A DNA stretch of 64,000 nucleotides from Terriglobia bacterium (GTDB lineage Bacteria > Acidobacteriota > Terriglobia > Terriglobales > Acidobacteriaceae). The position numbers and the translations under genes were made by a program. This document shows, piece after piece, positions 1 through 8,374 of the stretch. Positions within the stretch are counted from its first letter, which is position 1. Each line of letters starts with the position of its first letter. The notes beneath the pieces were generated by a model. That model did not search any database. It was not told the origin of the DNA and worked only from the letters and a program-made list of their open reading frames with translations. The stretch is from assembly GCA_020072585.1 (NCBI GenBank), contig JAIQGL010000012.1, forward strand, positions 62,001 through 126,000. The letters are read 5' to 3'.

Positions 1-76
1 GGTTTTCCAGCTTGGTTGTGAGAGAGTCAGAGGGTGCAGATATATATTCCACGGTGCTCATAACGCCTGTGATAAA

Positions 77-92
77 GGCACTTCAGGTGCCA
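77..92 (-). promoter_or_regulatory. Candidate sigma-54 (-24/-12) promoter reading out of the left edge
   Basis: On the minus strand the 16-mer TGGCACCTGAAGTGCC has the intact -24 hexamer TGGCAC and a -12 GTGC with the obligatory GG-N10-GC spacing. It would drive a gene that lies left of the window. The site is nearly palindromic, so the plus strand one base to the left (76-91) also satisfies GG-N10-GC and could serve the YdcF-like gene at 269. A GCAA/TTGC inverted element lies about 110 bases upstream of the minus-strand reading. Confidence 0.45.
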
Positions 93-199
93 AAATTGAA
101 CGGATGTGGCCAGATAGTCTAAATTAGCAAAGGTCTTTGTTATCTTGGGAGTAGCAGAACTTACGTTAGACGAACCATGGCTTGCCCGTCTGGGAGAGC

Positions 200-216
200 G
201 CAAAGTTTTGCATAGT
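200..216. promoter_or_regulatory. Candidate activator-binding element (copy 1)
   Basis: The 17-mer GCAAAGTTTTGCATAGT contains an inverted repeat GCAA-N4-TTGC. It matches a second 17-mer at 19550-19566 at 15 of 17 positions; that copy sits upstream of two other sigma-54 promoters. A looser relative lies at 34410-34427. Spacing of roughly 100 bases from the -24/-12 site at 77-92 suits an enhancer for a sigma-54 activator. The function is inferred. Confidence 0.45.
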
Positions 217-268
217 TGTTCTGAAACGCTTGCAACTCTGGTTACACATTGAATATTTACACTTAATC

Positions 269-916
269 ATGAGCAGTTCAATCCAATCCGTACCTGCTTT
301 ACCCTCCGCAACCGAACACCGCTCACTTTTGCGGTCAAAGAAGAGGCTCGTTCTGTTAGGGCTGCTGGTTGTCTTTGTGTCCTTTGCCCGATTCGCAGGC
401 CGCGTATTGGTAAGGGATCATCCGGAACGGTCTGATGTGATTGTGGTGCTTGCCGGTGACAGCCAGGATCAGCGTTACCGCCGTGGCATGGAGCTGCTGC
501 GGGCTGGATACGGAAAGCATCTGTTTCTTGACGCATCGTCCGATTCCAATTACTTCGGCCATACGCCAGCCGAATACGCGGAAGCATTTCTCAAGCAGGA
601 TGCCAAAGAGATGGCAGCGCTGGTCAGCGTTTGTCCTTTTGAAGAAGACTCCACGCTGACTGAAACTCGGTTTGTTGCCAGGTGTCTGGAGCCGCTCCAC
701 CCTGCCAGCGTTCTCCTGGTTACTAGTGACTGGCATACGGCGCGGGCGCAGGCTATTTTTGCCAATCGCTTACCGCAGATCCATTGGTCGGTGGCGGCAG
801 CTTTGGATGACCGTCTCTTTGGTGTGCATTGGTGGAGTCATCGGGAGTGGGCCAAGACAACGTTTCAGGAGTGGCTCAAGGTCATTTGGTGGAACACCAT
901 TGACCGTTGGCGGTGA
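269..916 (+). CDS. YdcF/ElyC (DUF218) family membrane-anchored protein
   Basis: Protein of 215 residues starting at the ATG of MSSSIQS. An in-frame TTG at 182 exists, but the stretch before 269 lacks family character. A basic N-terminus is followed by one membrane segment (about residues 25-42) and then a DUF218 domain: DVIVVLAGDSQDQRYRRGMELLRAGYGKHLFL, with SDWHTARAQAIF near the C-terminus. Family members are inner-membrane proteins linked to envelope polysaccharide steps; the reaction is unknown. It is the outermost EPS-block gene seen here. The product of the missing left neighbour cannot be judged. Confidence 0.8.
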   Translation: MSSSIQSVPALPSATEHRSLLRSKKRLVLLGLLVVFVSFARFAGRVLVRDHPERSDVIVVLAGDSQDQRYRRGMELLRAGYGKHLFLDASSDSNYFGHTPAEYAEAFLKQDAKEMAALVSVCPFEEDSTLTETRFVARCLEPLHPASVLLVTSDWHTARAQAIFANRLPQIHWSVAAALDDRLFGVHWWSHREWAKTTFQEWLKVIWWNTIDRWR

Positions 917-1282
917 GCAACCAAAGTTGATCTGCTTTCTCCTATCGTGAAAAGTATTGCACAATTCCTGCTATTGTGGTTCTAGATGTGTGTCTGTAGA
1001 TATTGATAAATATTAATTTAATGGCATTCGTTGGTGGTTGGAATGGCCCATATATTGCACTGATCAAACCAACTTTGCGGAAAAACCCCGTGCCACAGGG
1101 AAATTCCAGAATTACTGAATTACTTGAAGATTGATGTAACACCTCCCCATTTAACTTGGAGGCCGTTGAGGGGGATGCGAGATCCACGTTCCGGGTAAGC
1201 GTACCTGAGAGACCGGAAACATGTTTGCACGTGCGGTCTTTATGACCGTGAGGCGCACTATTCTGGCCCCTAGCAGGTATGG
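917..1282. other. Intergenic promoter region upstream of the acyltransferase/PRODH-like operon
   Basis: A 366-base non-coding stretch. It holds the sigma-54 promoter at 1044-1059 and, 66 bases upstream of that, an inverted repeat CACAAT-N7-ATTGTG at 960-978 that could be an activator site. The predicted leader is about 210 bases long and includes several short dyads near 1225-1255. No riboswitch family was recognised and no convincing ORF is present. Confidence 0.6.
1044..1059 (+). promoter_or_regulatory. Sigma-54 promoter for the acyltransferase/PRODH-like operon
   Basis: TGGCCCATATATTGCA: -24 TGGC, -12 TTGCA, exact GG-N10-GC spacing. It is intergenic and in the right orientation. The expected start site is about 12 bases downstream of the -12 element, giving a leader of around 210 bases before the ATG at 1283. 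Confidence 0.72.
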
Positions 1283-2458
1283 ATGTTTGTGGAGATAGTG
1301 GGTGACGGCCAGTCAGTCAAGCTGATTGCGCCTGGGAGATTCAAGGACAATTCGTCGGCGCCCGCCAATCGCGGTCAATTTACAGCCAGAATTTTCACGG
1401 GCGTGAATCCGTTTCGCGAGCTTGCCTCTGAATGCGCCGGAGTTGAAGAGTTCACAACCACTCCGATGCAATCGCACATTTGGAACTTGGCCTGTGCTGA
1501 GAGCTTTCCCGATGGAGGTCCGGTCCTTGTCACCGTGCAACGGCAGGGCAAGACCGTTGCGTTTGCGCCGTTGTTTCGGCCGCGCGGTCAGAAGCGTTTG
1601 CTCTTCCTCGGTCAGAGCCTGTTCGAACCCACGCTTTTCGCCTATGCGGATGACGAGTCTTGTTATGCTCTTGCCCAGGCCCTGCTCAAGCTGAAAGATC
1701 CCATTTTTTTACGTGACGTGGATGCTTCCTCGCCTATGGTGCCGGCTTTGCAACAGGCTTGCCGTGCCGGTAAGCGCGTCTGCATTACGCGCTCCATGCC
1801 ATCCCATCCCTGGCTCAGGTTGAATGAGAGTTGGAGACGTCCTGAAGAGCATTTGAATTCCGGGCGCAGATCAGACCTGCGGAGAGCACGCAGGATCGCG
1901 GAAAAGAATGGTCTGCTGACATTCCTGAATATCAATCCCGCGCCGGCTGAGCTTGACGAATTATTAACGGAAGTCTTTCGCGTGGAATCGGCAAACTGGA
2001 AAGGGAAAGCCGGTAGTGGGCTGGCCCATGATCCGGCTATCCAGGGATTTTTCCGGCGGTATTGCCAACTCGCGTGCGAGCAGGGAATCTTGCGCATCCT
2101 GCTCATGCGATGCGATGACCAGACTGCCGCTGTGCAACTGGGCGTTGATTACAAGCAACGGTTCTGGTTATTGAAAATGGGTTATGACCAGCATTTCGCG
2201 CGCTGCTCACCAGGCGAACTCCTGATGGTGGAAAGCCTTCGTTTCGCGGCTGAACGCGGCCTGGAAGGCTTTGAGTTCACGGGAACTCGTGAGTCGTGGA
2301 CCCACAAATGGACTGATATGGCCCATCCTTCCGTGTCCGTGAGGATTTATGCCGCCGGTTTTCACGGGCCGATGGAATTCGCTGTAGAGATCACAAAGGC
2401 TGCCGCGCGGCGTGCCGCCAAATTGCTTTTGCGGAAGAAGACGGAAGAAGCCAAATGA
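1283..2458 (+). CDS. FemAB/CelD-like GNAT acyltransferase of EPS locus
   Basis: 391 residues. The C-terminal half fits the Acetyltransf_6 (BioF2/CelD, FemAB-related) fold: SDLRRARRIAEKNG, then a segment reading ARCSPGELLMVESLRFAAERGLEGFEFTG and a terminal TGTRESWTHKWT. Such proteins recur in exosortase-type EPS loci and are thought to transfer acyl or aminoacyl groups; the donor and acceptor here are unknown. It overlaps the next gene by four bases (ATGA), so the two are probably translationally coupled. A second protein of the same type lies at 32977-34197. ATG at 1279 is out of frame; 1283 is the first in-frame ATG. Confidence 0.8.
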   Translation: MFVEIVGDGQSVKLIAPGRFKDNSSAPANRGQFTARIFTGVNPFRELASECAGVEEFTTTPMQSHIWNLACAESFPDGGPVLVTVQRQGKTVAFAPLFRPRGQKRLLFLGQSLFEPTLFAYADDESCYALAQALLKLKDPIFLRDVDASSPMVPALQQACRAGKRVCITRSMPSHPWLRLNESWRRPEEHLNSGRRSDLRRARRIAEKNGLLTFLNINPAPAELDELLTEVFRVESANWKGKAGSGLAHDPAIQGFFRRYCQLACEQGILRILLMRCDDQTAAVQLGVDYKQRFWLLKMGYDQHFARCSPGELLMVESLRFAAERGLEGFEFTGTRESWTHKWTDMAHPSVSVRIYAAGFHGPMEFAVEITKAAARRAAKLLLRKKTEEAK

Positions 2459-3336
2459 AAGCCAAGGTGCGCAAATTCGTATCCAGGCTCTCTACGCCAG
2501 TGTTGCGGCGTGCCGCCAGCTCATATGTCGCCGGGCCGGAAATTGACGATGCACTTCGCGTCGCTCTCCGGATTCAGCGCATGGGCTTTACGGCAACCAT
2601 TGGTTTCTGGAACGGTGACCATGACTCGCCCCGGCTGGTGGCTGATGCGTATTTGCAGTCTCTGGCCGCGATGCCGGGCCGGAACCTGGATAACTTGTGC
2701 ATCAAACTTCCCGCGCTCCAATATTCATACGAGCTGCTTGAGGAAGTGCTGTGCGTGGCAAAGAGGCTCAATGTTCGGGTGCATTTCGATTCTCTCGGCC
2801 TGGAAACCGTGGATCGCACTTTGAGCGTGCTCGACCGAGCGCTATTGACCTATACAAATCTCGGTATCACGTTTCCCGCGAGCTGGAAACGCAGCCTCAA
2901 GGATATTGACTGGGCGATCGAACGCAAATTGCCCATACGAATTGTGAAAGGGCAATGGCCTGACAGCTCCTCGGTAAATTCGGACCAGGACTTCGCCTCT
3001 GCCATACGTCGCCTCGCGGGACGAGTCGCCCGAGTGAATGTGGCCACGCACAATGCAGAACTGGCTCGCCAATCGCTTGAGTGCCTGCACGCCGCAGGGA
3101 CCCGTGGCAACATGGATCTGCTTTATGGCCTTCCTGTTCGGCGGTCGCTCGTGGTGGCGAAGCATTTTGCTGCACCCGTGCGGTTTTACATTCCGTTTGG
3201 TCATGCCTGGCTTCCATACTGCTTTTCCCAGGCGCGCAAGAATCCGCGCATTCTCTTGTGGATGTTGAAAGACTCTTTGTTTTCCAATGGGATTGCATCC
3301 ATGGGAGCAAAGGAGATGCTGTCGAGCCCCAAATAG
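2455..3336 (+). CDS. Proline-dehydrogenase-like protein lacking the substrate arginine pair
   Basis: 293 residues with the order of motifs of monofunctional proline dehydrogenase (FAD-binding beta/alpha barrel): LCIKLPAL (81-88), VHFDSLG (109-115), LGITFPASWKRS (136-147), IRIVKG (161-166), ATHN (197-200) and YIPFGHAWLPY (245-255). Residues equivalent to the family's Lys, Asp and Tyr active-site positions are kept (K84, D112, Y245). The adjacent Arg-Arg that in characterised enzymes grips the proline carboxylate is replaced by Ser258-Gln259. It may bind flavin but probably does not oxidise free proline. ATGA overlap with the acyltransferase suggests a joint role in EPS modification. Family call firm, function unknown. 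Confidence 0.78.
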   Translation: MKAKVRKFVSRLSTPVLRRAASSYVAGPEIDDALRVALRIQRMGFTATIGFWNGDHDSPRLVADAYLQSLAAMPGRNLDNLCIKLPALQYSYELLEEVLCVAKRLNVRVHFDSLGLETVDRTLSVLDRALLTYTNLGITFPASWKRSLKDIDWAIERKLPIRIVKGQWPDSSSVNSDQDFASAIRRLAGRVARVNVATHNAELARQSLECLHAAGTRGNMDLLYGLPVRRSLVVAKHFAAPVRFYIPFGHAWLPYCFSQARKNPRILLWMLKDSLFSNGIASMGAKEMLSSPK

Positions 3337-3650
3337 CGAATGTTATACGAAGTTAAAGTGAATTTTATCCTATATTCCTGACCCATCTCAAGGTAGGGAA
3401 GCTATCTTCCCAGTGTGAAAACATTTTCCTATTTCCATGGTTCTGCCACCGTCAAAGCCAAAAAGAGAGTCGCCCCACAATCCGTCTTAACAAAGTATTT
3501 CTTGTTTGTTTTCAATAATATAAAAAGATTAAACGTGTGGCTGGCGTATGTCCTTAAGTCCATGACCTTCTGGACACTTTTGGCTCTGAACATGCACTTA
3601 TGAGGGATGCAATCAGCACTGAAATCGCTTGTGGCGTTGATGGAGCTTGC
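3337..3650. other. Intergenic region upstream of the sigma-54 activator
   Basis: AT-rich stretch of 314 bases holding the sigma-54 promoter at 3581-3596. An inverted repeat AACAAA-N10-TTTGTT lies at about 3488-3509 and could be an upstream site. A small hairpin GGGAAG-CTAT-CTTCCC at 3396-3411 lacks a T tract, so I do not call it a terminator. The short ORF at 3415 has no ribosome-binding site or family character. Confidence 0.5.
3581..3596 (+). promoter_or_regulatory. Sigma-54 promoter of the activator gene
   Basis: TGGCTCTGAACATGCA has GG-N10-GC spacing, a TGGC -24 element and a TGCA -12 element. Transcription would begin near 3608, downstream of the possible ATG at 3600, so this site argues for translation from ATG 3651. 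It implies that an activator of sigma-54 is itself sigma-54 dependent, perhaps autoregulated. Confidence 0.6.
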
Positions 3651-4763
3651 ATGAAACACACGGTAGAGCAGAATTTCGACTTGCCCCCCGAGTCGGCTAT
3701 TTTTGGCACCTCTGAGGCAATGAAAAAGGTCCAGCGGGATTTGGCCCTGGTAGCCTCGGCAGACGTGCCGGTGCTCATACAGGGAGGGAGCGGCACAGGC
3801 AAAGAGATCATCGCGAAACTGATTCATCGTGCGTCGCCTCTGGCAAAAGGCCCGTACGTGAAGGTAAATTGTCCTGCGATTCCCGATGCTCTGCTGGAAA
3901 GCGAACTTTTTGGCTATGAAAAAGGCGCATTCACTGGAGCGTACACCTCCAAGCCTGGTTTGATAGCTCTTGCCGATGGCGGCACGCTGTTTCTTGATGA
4001 AATCGGCGAACTGAGCCTGGGATTGCAGTCAAAGCTCCTGCAGGTTTTGCAGGATGGAAAGTTTTCCCGCATCGGCGCCCAGGAAGATACGCGATCAGAA
4101 GCGCGCGTGATCTGCGCCACCAATCGTGATCTGAAGCATGAAATCGCCGCCGGGACCTTCCGTGAAGATCTCTTTTACCGCGTCAACGTGGTCAATATCG
4201 CGCTGCCTTCCCTGAGGGACCGTAGCGCTGACATTCCTGAACTGGTTGAATATTTCCGCGCTCATTTCAACATGATGTACAACCGCAAGGCGGCGCCCTT
4301 GTCTGCGTCGCTCCTGCGTCTGCTACAGGCTTACCACTGGCCGGGTAACATTCGCCAGCTGGAAAATCTCATCAAGCGCTATGTGATTCTGGGGACTGAG
4401 GCTTGTATCAGCGCTGATCTGGCTGAGCCCGCGCCGAACACCTTTGACTTTGAAGTTCCTCAGGACGGCCCCGTGCCTTTGAAGAAGATCACCAACCAGG
4501 CCGTACGCCGCCTGGAGCGGGAGATCATTCTCAAGGTGCTGCAGAGCCACCATTGGAACCGTCGTCGCGCGGCGGAGTCGCTCAAGATCAGCTACCGCGC
4601 ACTCCTGTACAAAATTCGCGATGCCGGCTTGTCGCCGAATCGCGCCAACATAACCAGCATGCCGGCTGAAAGCACCAGTCCGGCCAAACATGAAGAGCGG
4701 GACCCTGAAGAAAACGCTGGACCTGTCGAACTCATGCCTATTGCAAAGGTAAGCAATGCTTAA
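3651..4763 (+). CDS. Sigma-54-dependent transcriptional activator without receiver domain
   Basis: 370 residues from the ATG of MKHTVEQ. This start has GGAG seven bases upstream; an earlier in-frame ATG at 3600 has no such site and would precede the predicted transcript start. Central AAA+ domain: Walker A GGSGTGKE, sigma-54 contact loop GAFTGA, Walker B TLFLDEIGE. A Fis-type helix-turn-helix (NRRRAAESLKISYRALLYKI) is followed by a polar tail of about 45 residues. There is no N-terminal sensory domain, so activity may be set by expression or a partner. The HTH closely resembles that of the response regulator at 35950. It precedes the EPS core and overlaps it by eight bases. Confidence 0.9.
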   Translation: MKHTVEQNFDLPPESAIFGTSEAMKKVQRDLALVASADVPVLIQGGSGTGKEIIAKLIHRASPLAKGPYVKVNCPAIPDALLESELFGYEKGAFTGAYTSKPGLIALADGGTLFLDEIGELSLGLQSKLLQVLQDGKFSRIGAQEDTRSEARVICATNRDLKHEIAAGTFREDLFYRVNVVNIALPSLRDRSADIPELVEYFRAHFNMMYNRKAAPLSASLLRLLQAYHWPGNIRQLENLIKRYVILGTEACISADLAEPAPNTFDFEVPQDGPVPLKKITNQAVRRLEREIILKVLQSHHWNRRRAAESLKISYRALLYKIRDAGLSPNRANITSMPAESTSPAKHEERDPEENAGPVELMPIAKVSNA

Positions 4764-6147
4764 AATCGGCGGACAAAGAGTACCCACCAAGACGCTGGTC
4801 CTTCTGGCAAGCGAGAGCTTGTTGATCGTTCTTGGCCTGGCGCTGGCCACGGCGATACGCTTTGCTTCGTCGCGCTGGGAGTACGCAGGCGGACACACCA
4901 TTGCCCGCTTCCTGGTTGTTGCCCTGATGTGTGCCTTCGCCCTTTATTACAACGATCTTTATGACGTTGAGATCATGAAGTCGCGCGGGCGTCTGTTGAT
5001 TGGTCTTTTGCAGGCGCTGGGAGTCACGTGCATTGGTCTGGCTCTGATCTACTACATGGCGCCTGGCATCAGCCTTGGTCGTGGCATCGCAGCACTGGCC
5101 GTGCCCACCATTATGACGTTCATCTTCGCGTGGCGCGTCCTGCTCGATTCCAAAGGTTTCTTCTTTCTCCGCAGTCCGGAACGGGTATTGATTGTAGGTA
5201 CCGGTCCGACCGGTATTACCCTCACCCGCGAGATTTGTTCGCGGCCTGACCTCAACCTGAAGGTCCTTGGCTTCCTCGATGAAAAGGGCGAGAACATCGG
5301 CATGTCTCTGGTCAATCCAGGGATCATTGGCGGTTTGAGTGAACTGGAAGCAATGGTGCGTGAGAAGAATATCGATCGCGTAGTGCTTTCGCTGAAAGAG
5401 CAGCGCGGGCGCATGCCGTATCGCGAACTTCTCCGTCTCAAGTTTGCCGGCGTCAAGGTGGAAGATGCGCATACGGTGTTCGAGAGAATCAGCGGCCGCA
5501 TCGCCCTGGAAAAGCTTTCGCCCAGCTGGCTGATTTTCAATGACGGCTTTCGCAAGAACCGGTTTCTGCTGGCCGCCAAACGCGGCATGGACATTGCAGC
5601 CGCTGTGGTCGCCATCACGCTCACTCTGCCGATCATGGCGCTGGTTGCAGCTGCCATCCTGATTGAGAGCGGACGGCCTGTGCTCTTCCGCCAGAAGCGC
5701 GTTGGCCTCCATGGCGAGCCTTTTGAAATCTTCAAGTTCCGTTCCATGCGCCAGGACGCTGAAAAAGGCGGTCCAAGCTGGGCCACGGACGGTGACAATC
5801 GCATCACCCGGGTCGGCGCGTTTATCCGCAAGTACCGCCTGGACGAACTGCCGCAGTTCTTCAATATCCTGCACGGAACCATGAGTCTGGTGGGTCCGCG
5901 CCCTGAACAGCCGTATTTTTGCGAAATGCTGGATTCCCAGCTTGATTTCTTCTCCCAGCGCCACACTGTACGGCCGGGAGTTACGGGATGGGCCCAGATC
6001 AAGTACCAGTACGGTTCAACCGTGGAAGACGCCAAGAGAAAGCTGGAGCTTGACCTCTTCTACATTAAGCACCTTTCCATTTCATTGGATGTGGCCATCA
6101 TTTTTGAGACGGTCAAGGTCATTCTTCTGGGTAAGGGTGCGAAGTAA
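4756..6147 (+). CDS. Polyprenyl-phosphate hexose-1-phosphate transferase (exosortase-system sugar transferase)
   Basis: 463 residues. Four to five N-terminal membrane segments are followed by a CoA-binding-like Rossmann region (LIVGTGPTGITLTREICSRP), one further membrane helix and the C-terminal bacterial sugar transferase domain: FRQKRVGLHGEPFEIFKFRSM, YRLDELPQFFNILHGTMSLVGPRPE, RHTVRPGVTGWAQIKY. It starts EPS repeat-unit assembly on the inner membrane by loading a sugar phosphate onto undecaprenyl phosphate. Architecture and neighbours match the PEP-CTERM-associated subfamily. It is the first structural gene of the core operon. Confidence 0.92.
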   Translation: MLKIGGQRVPTKTLVLLASESLLIVLGLALATAIRFASSRWEYAGGHTIARFLVVALMCAFALYYNDLYDVEIMKSRGRLLIGLLQALGVTCIGLALIYYMAPGISLGRGIAALAVPTIMTFIFAWRVLLDSKGFFFLRSPERVLIVGTGPTGITLTREICSRPDLNLKVLGFLDEKGENIGMSLVNPGIIGGLSELEAMVREKNIDRVVLSLKEQRGRMPYRELLRLKFAGVKVEDAHTVFERISGRIALEKLSPSWLIFNDGFRKNRFLLAAKRGMDIAAAVVAITLTLPIMALVAAAILIESGRPVLFRQKRVGLHGEPFEIFKFRSMRQDAEKGGPSWATDGDNRITRVGAFIRKYRLDELPQFFNILHGTMSLVGPRPEQPYFCEMLDSQLDFFSQRHTVRPGVTGWAQIKYQYGSTVEDAKRKLELDLFYIKHLSISLDVAIIFETVKVILLGKGAK

Positions 6148-6210
6148 GTGAACGTTTATCTCTTCCGCGGCAATTTGCGGCGGATGGCGACGGAGAGTGG
6201 GAGTAAAGAC

Positions 6211-6861
6211 ATGTTTTCATACAAAAAACTGATGCTCAATACCGTGTTGGTTGGCGCGATGGTCGGCGTTGGCAGCCTGATGGCCCAGACGCAGAGTGCA
6301 AACCTGAAACCGGTTGGTCCCGGAAATACGGAATCCGCAAAGCCTGCTGATACAGCAAAGCCCGTGGCGGCCGTGCCTGCCGGTTATGTGGTTGGCGACT
6401 CTGATGTCCTTCACGTCAATGTCTGGAAGGAGCCGGAGGTTTCCCAGACGGTGGTGGTGCGGACTGACGGCAATATCTCATTGCCGTTGATTAATGAAGT
6501 GAAAGTCAGCGGCTTGACTCCGCTCCAGATCCAGGACCTGGTCGCCGAACGGCTCAAAGGGTTTCTCAATAACCCCCAGGTGACGGTCACCGTAGCGGAG
6601 ATCCGCAGCAAACGCGCCTTCATTACCGGCGAAGTCGCAAGGCCCGGCACCTATTCGCTCAACGCGGAGACGACCGTGCTTCAGTTGATCGCCCAGGCCG
6701 GTGGATTCACGCCCTTTGCCAAGAAAGATAGCGTTGTGGTCCTGCGTACCGAGCAGGGCAAGCAGACGCGTCTCAAGTTCAAGTACAAGCAAGTGGTCCA
6801 GGGTAAACAGACGGAGCAAAATATTGCTCTTCATCCAGGAGATACGGTGGTGGTCCCATGA
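6211..6861 (+). CDS. Wza-like polysaccharide export protein
   Basis: 216 residues from the ATG of MFSYKKLML, chosen because it begins a clean signal peptide ending near SLMAQ and follows GGAG; the upstream GTG at 6148 would add an implausible 21-residue extension. The mature part has a Poly_export domain (YVVGDSDVLHVNVWKEPEVSQTVVV) and one SLBB domain (KRAFITGEVARPGTYSLN). No lipobox cysteine is visible, unlike classical Wza. It probably forms the periplasmic or outer-membrane part of the EPS exit channel. ATGA overlap with the next gene. Confidence 0.9.
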   Translation: MFSYKKLMLNTVLVGAMVGVGSLMAQTQSANLKPVGPGNTESAKPADTAKPVAAVPAGYVVGDSDVLHVNVWKEPEVSQTVVVRTDGNISLPLINEVKVSGLTPLQIQDLVAERLKGFLNNPQVTVTVAEIRSKRAFITGEVARPGTYSLNAETTVLQLIAQAGGFTPFAKKDSVVVLRTEQGKQTRLKFKYKQVVQGKQTEQNIALHPGDTVVVP

Positions 6862-8351
6862 ATATAACTCAACTTACAAAAAAGGCCCTGTTGACTCTGG
6901 CTGCATTCGTGGTGCTGGCTGGCTTGCCTTCGGCACTGGCGCAGAGCGCGGCCGACAATACCAAAGACAAGTCCTCAGATCAGACGGCTCAAACCGCGCA
7001 GACCTCGGCGGCGGACAGCAGCAAGGACAAGGCCGCAGACACCCAGAAGGAAGTTGTCACCAAAGATACCGCGGCTCCCAGCCAGCCATGGTATGCCAAC
7101 AGTCAGGGAGCTTATACCGTCTCTCTTGGCACCGGGCAGTTGATCAGCTTGTTGCCCCAGCCTCGTAATGACCAGACCATACCCAGCGGCGAATACGTTG
7201 AGGGTGAACAGGCTGTTGCCCTGAAGAGCAGAGACTATAAGTACCAGTTGTTTTACGGTGTCTCGGCTTCCAGCGTGTATACCAATAGCCTGGGCGGGGT
7301 TGGCGCGAGCACGGATTTAATCTCCACCTCGATCAATCCGTACCTCGCGGTCTTCATGCCGACCCGGACCGGCCGTTACCTCTTGCAATACTCCACGGTG
7401 GTCAATCCCAATGACACCGCGAGCGGCGGCCCGCAGTCTTATCACTCGGTCGTTCTCAGTGGCACGGGTTCACTGAGCGAGCGCTGGTACTGGACCGCGC
7501 AAAGCAGCGGCAGCTACGGATCAGAGTCTGCCCGCTTGCAGGGACCTCTCAGCTTTCTGGTGGTGGGGGGCACGCCTGTTGCTAATACCACGGCGACGGC
7601 GATTTTGCTGCGCGCCAAGAACGTTGCTTTCAGTGAGAGCAGCGTTGGCCTCGGCTGGCTGAAGAGCCGTCGTGACAGAATCGGTTTTAGCGTCTTCCAT
7701 GTATATACCGGAATCGAAGGTGACTCCACCATTCCACAGTCCTTCGGCACGCACTCCAACGCCGTTGGAGGCAAGCTGGAGTATGTTCGCGCGGTCACAC
7801 CCCGCTTTGACTTGCGCGCCTACGGTGAAGCCGAAACAGTGTTGAACGGTCCGGAATGCAATACCTACGGTGGCGGTATCGGCGTGGGCTTGAAGTTGAG
7901 CCATTCGGTTGAGTTTGACGTGCGTGGCGGCCCGCAATTTGCAACCGACACTTGCGGCTCTCCTCAGTCTGCAAACTTTGCCGCCAGCCTGGTCAAGAAT
8001 TTTGGTCATCAGGACAAAATCTACGCCAGCGTGAACCGCACGTTCACCACCATTGCCCGGCTGGATAGCCGGTGGGAAGACAACGCTGCCGTTGGCTTTG
8101 CCAAGGGATTTCGCCGTTACACCTTCACCACGGATGCTGGCTATCTTCGCGGTGAGCCGATTACCACCGTTGTCCCGGCCTATCAGGGCTACTTTGTGGC
8201 GCCGCGCGTACGTTACAAGATCATCAACAGCATGGGCTTGACCGCGGGTTACCGTTCATTCCACGGCACCGGCGGAAATCTAGTGAGTGGAAATCTTAGC
8301 TACGCAACTGTCGGTATCGAGTGGTACCCGGCGCCGCTGCATTTCCGGTAA
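6858..8351 (+). CDS. Outer-membrane beta-barrel protein of EPS locus
   Basis: 497 residues. The signal peptide ends at SALAQ, followed by a charged Ala/Lys/Asp-rich linker (about 30-80) and a long region of alternating aromatic and polar residues typical of an outer-membrane barrel, ending in an aromatic strand (GIEWYPAPLHFR). I recognise no enzymatic motif. Position between the export protein and the chain-length determinant suggests an outer-membrane secretion or docking role, like the barrel proteins of PEP-CTERM EPS loci. Exact function unknown. Confidence 0.75.
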   Translation: MNITQLTKKALLTLAAFVVLAGLPSALAQSAADNTKDKSSDQTAQTAQTSAADSSKDKAADTQKEVVTKDTAAPSQPWYANSQGAYTVSLGTGQLISLLPQPRNDQTIPSGEYVEGEQAVALKSRDYKYQLFYGVSASSVYTNSLGGVGASTDLISTSINPYLAVFMPTRTGRYLLQYSTVVNPNDTASGGPQSYHSVVLSGTGSLSERWYWTAQSSGSYGSESARLQGPLSFLVVGGTPVANTTATAILLRAKNVAFSESSVGLGWLKSRRDRIGFSVFHVYTGIEGDSTIPQSFGTHSNAVGGKLEYVRAVTPRFDLRAYGEAETVLNGPECNTYGGGIGVGLKLSHSVEFDVRGGPQFATDTCGSPQSANFAASLVKNFGHQDKIYASVNRTFTTIARLDSRWEDNAAVGFAKGFRRYTFTTDAGYLRGEPITTVVPAYQGYFVAPRVRYKIINSMGLTAGYRSFHGTGGNLVSGNLSYATVGIEWYPAPLHFR

Positions 8352-8374
8352 GGCCATGAATCAGGGAGGGAACA

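Noticed and set aside
3396-3411. Hairpin GGGAAG-CTAT-CTTCCC as a terminator
   Set aside because: Only six base pairs and no T tract.
3415-3603. Small plus-strand ORF before the sigma-54 activator
   Set aside because: No ribosome site, no homology sense, and it overlaps the promoter at 3581-3596.
4738-5964. Open frame of 408 codons on the minus strand
   Set aside because: It lies antisense to the sugar transferase gene, has no family motifs, and its composition is the mirror of that coding sequence.
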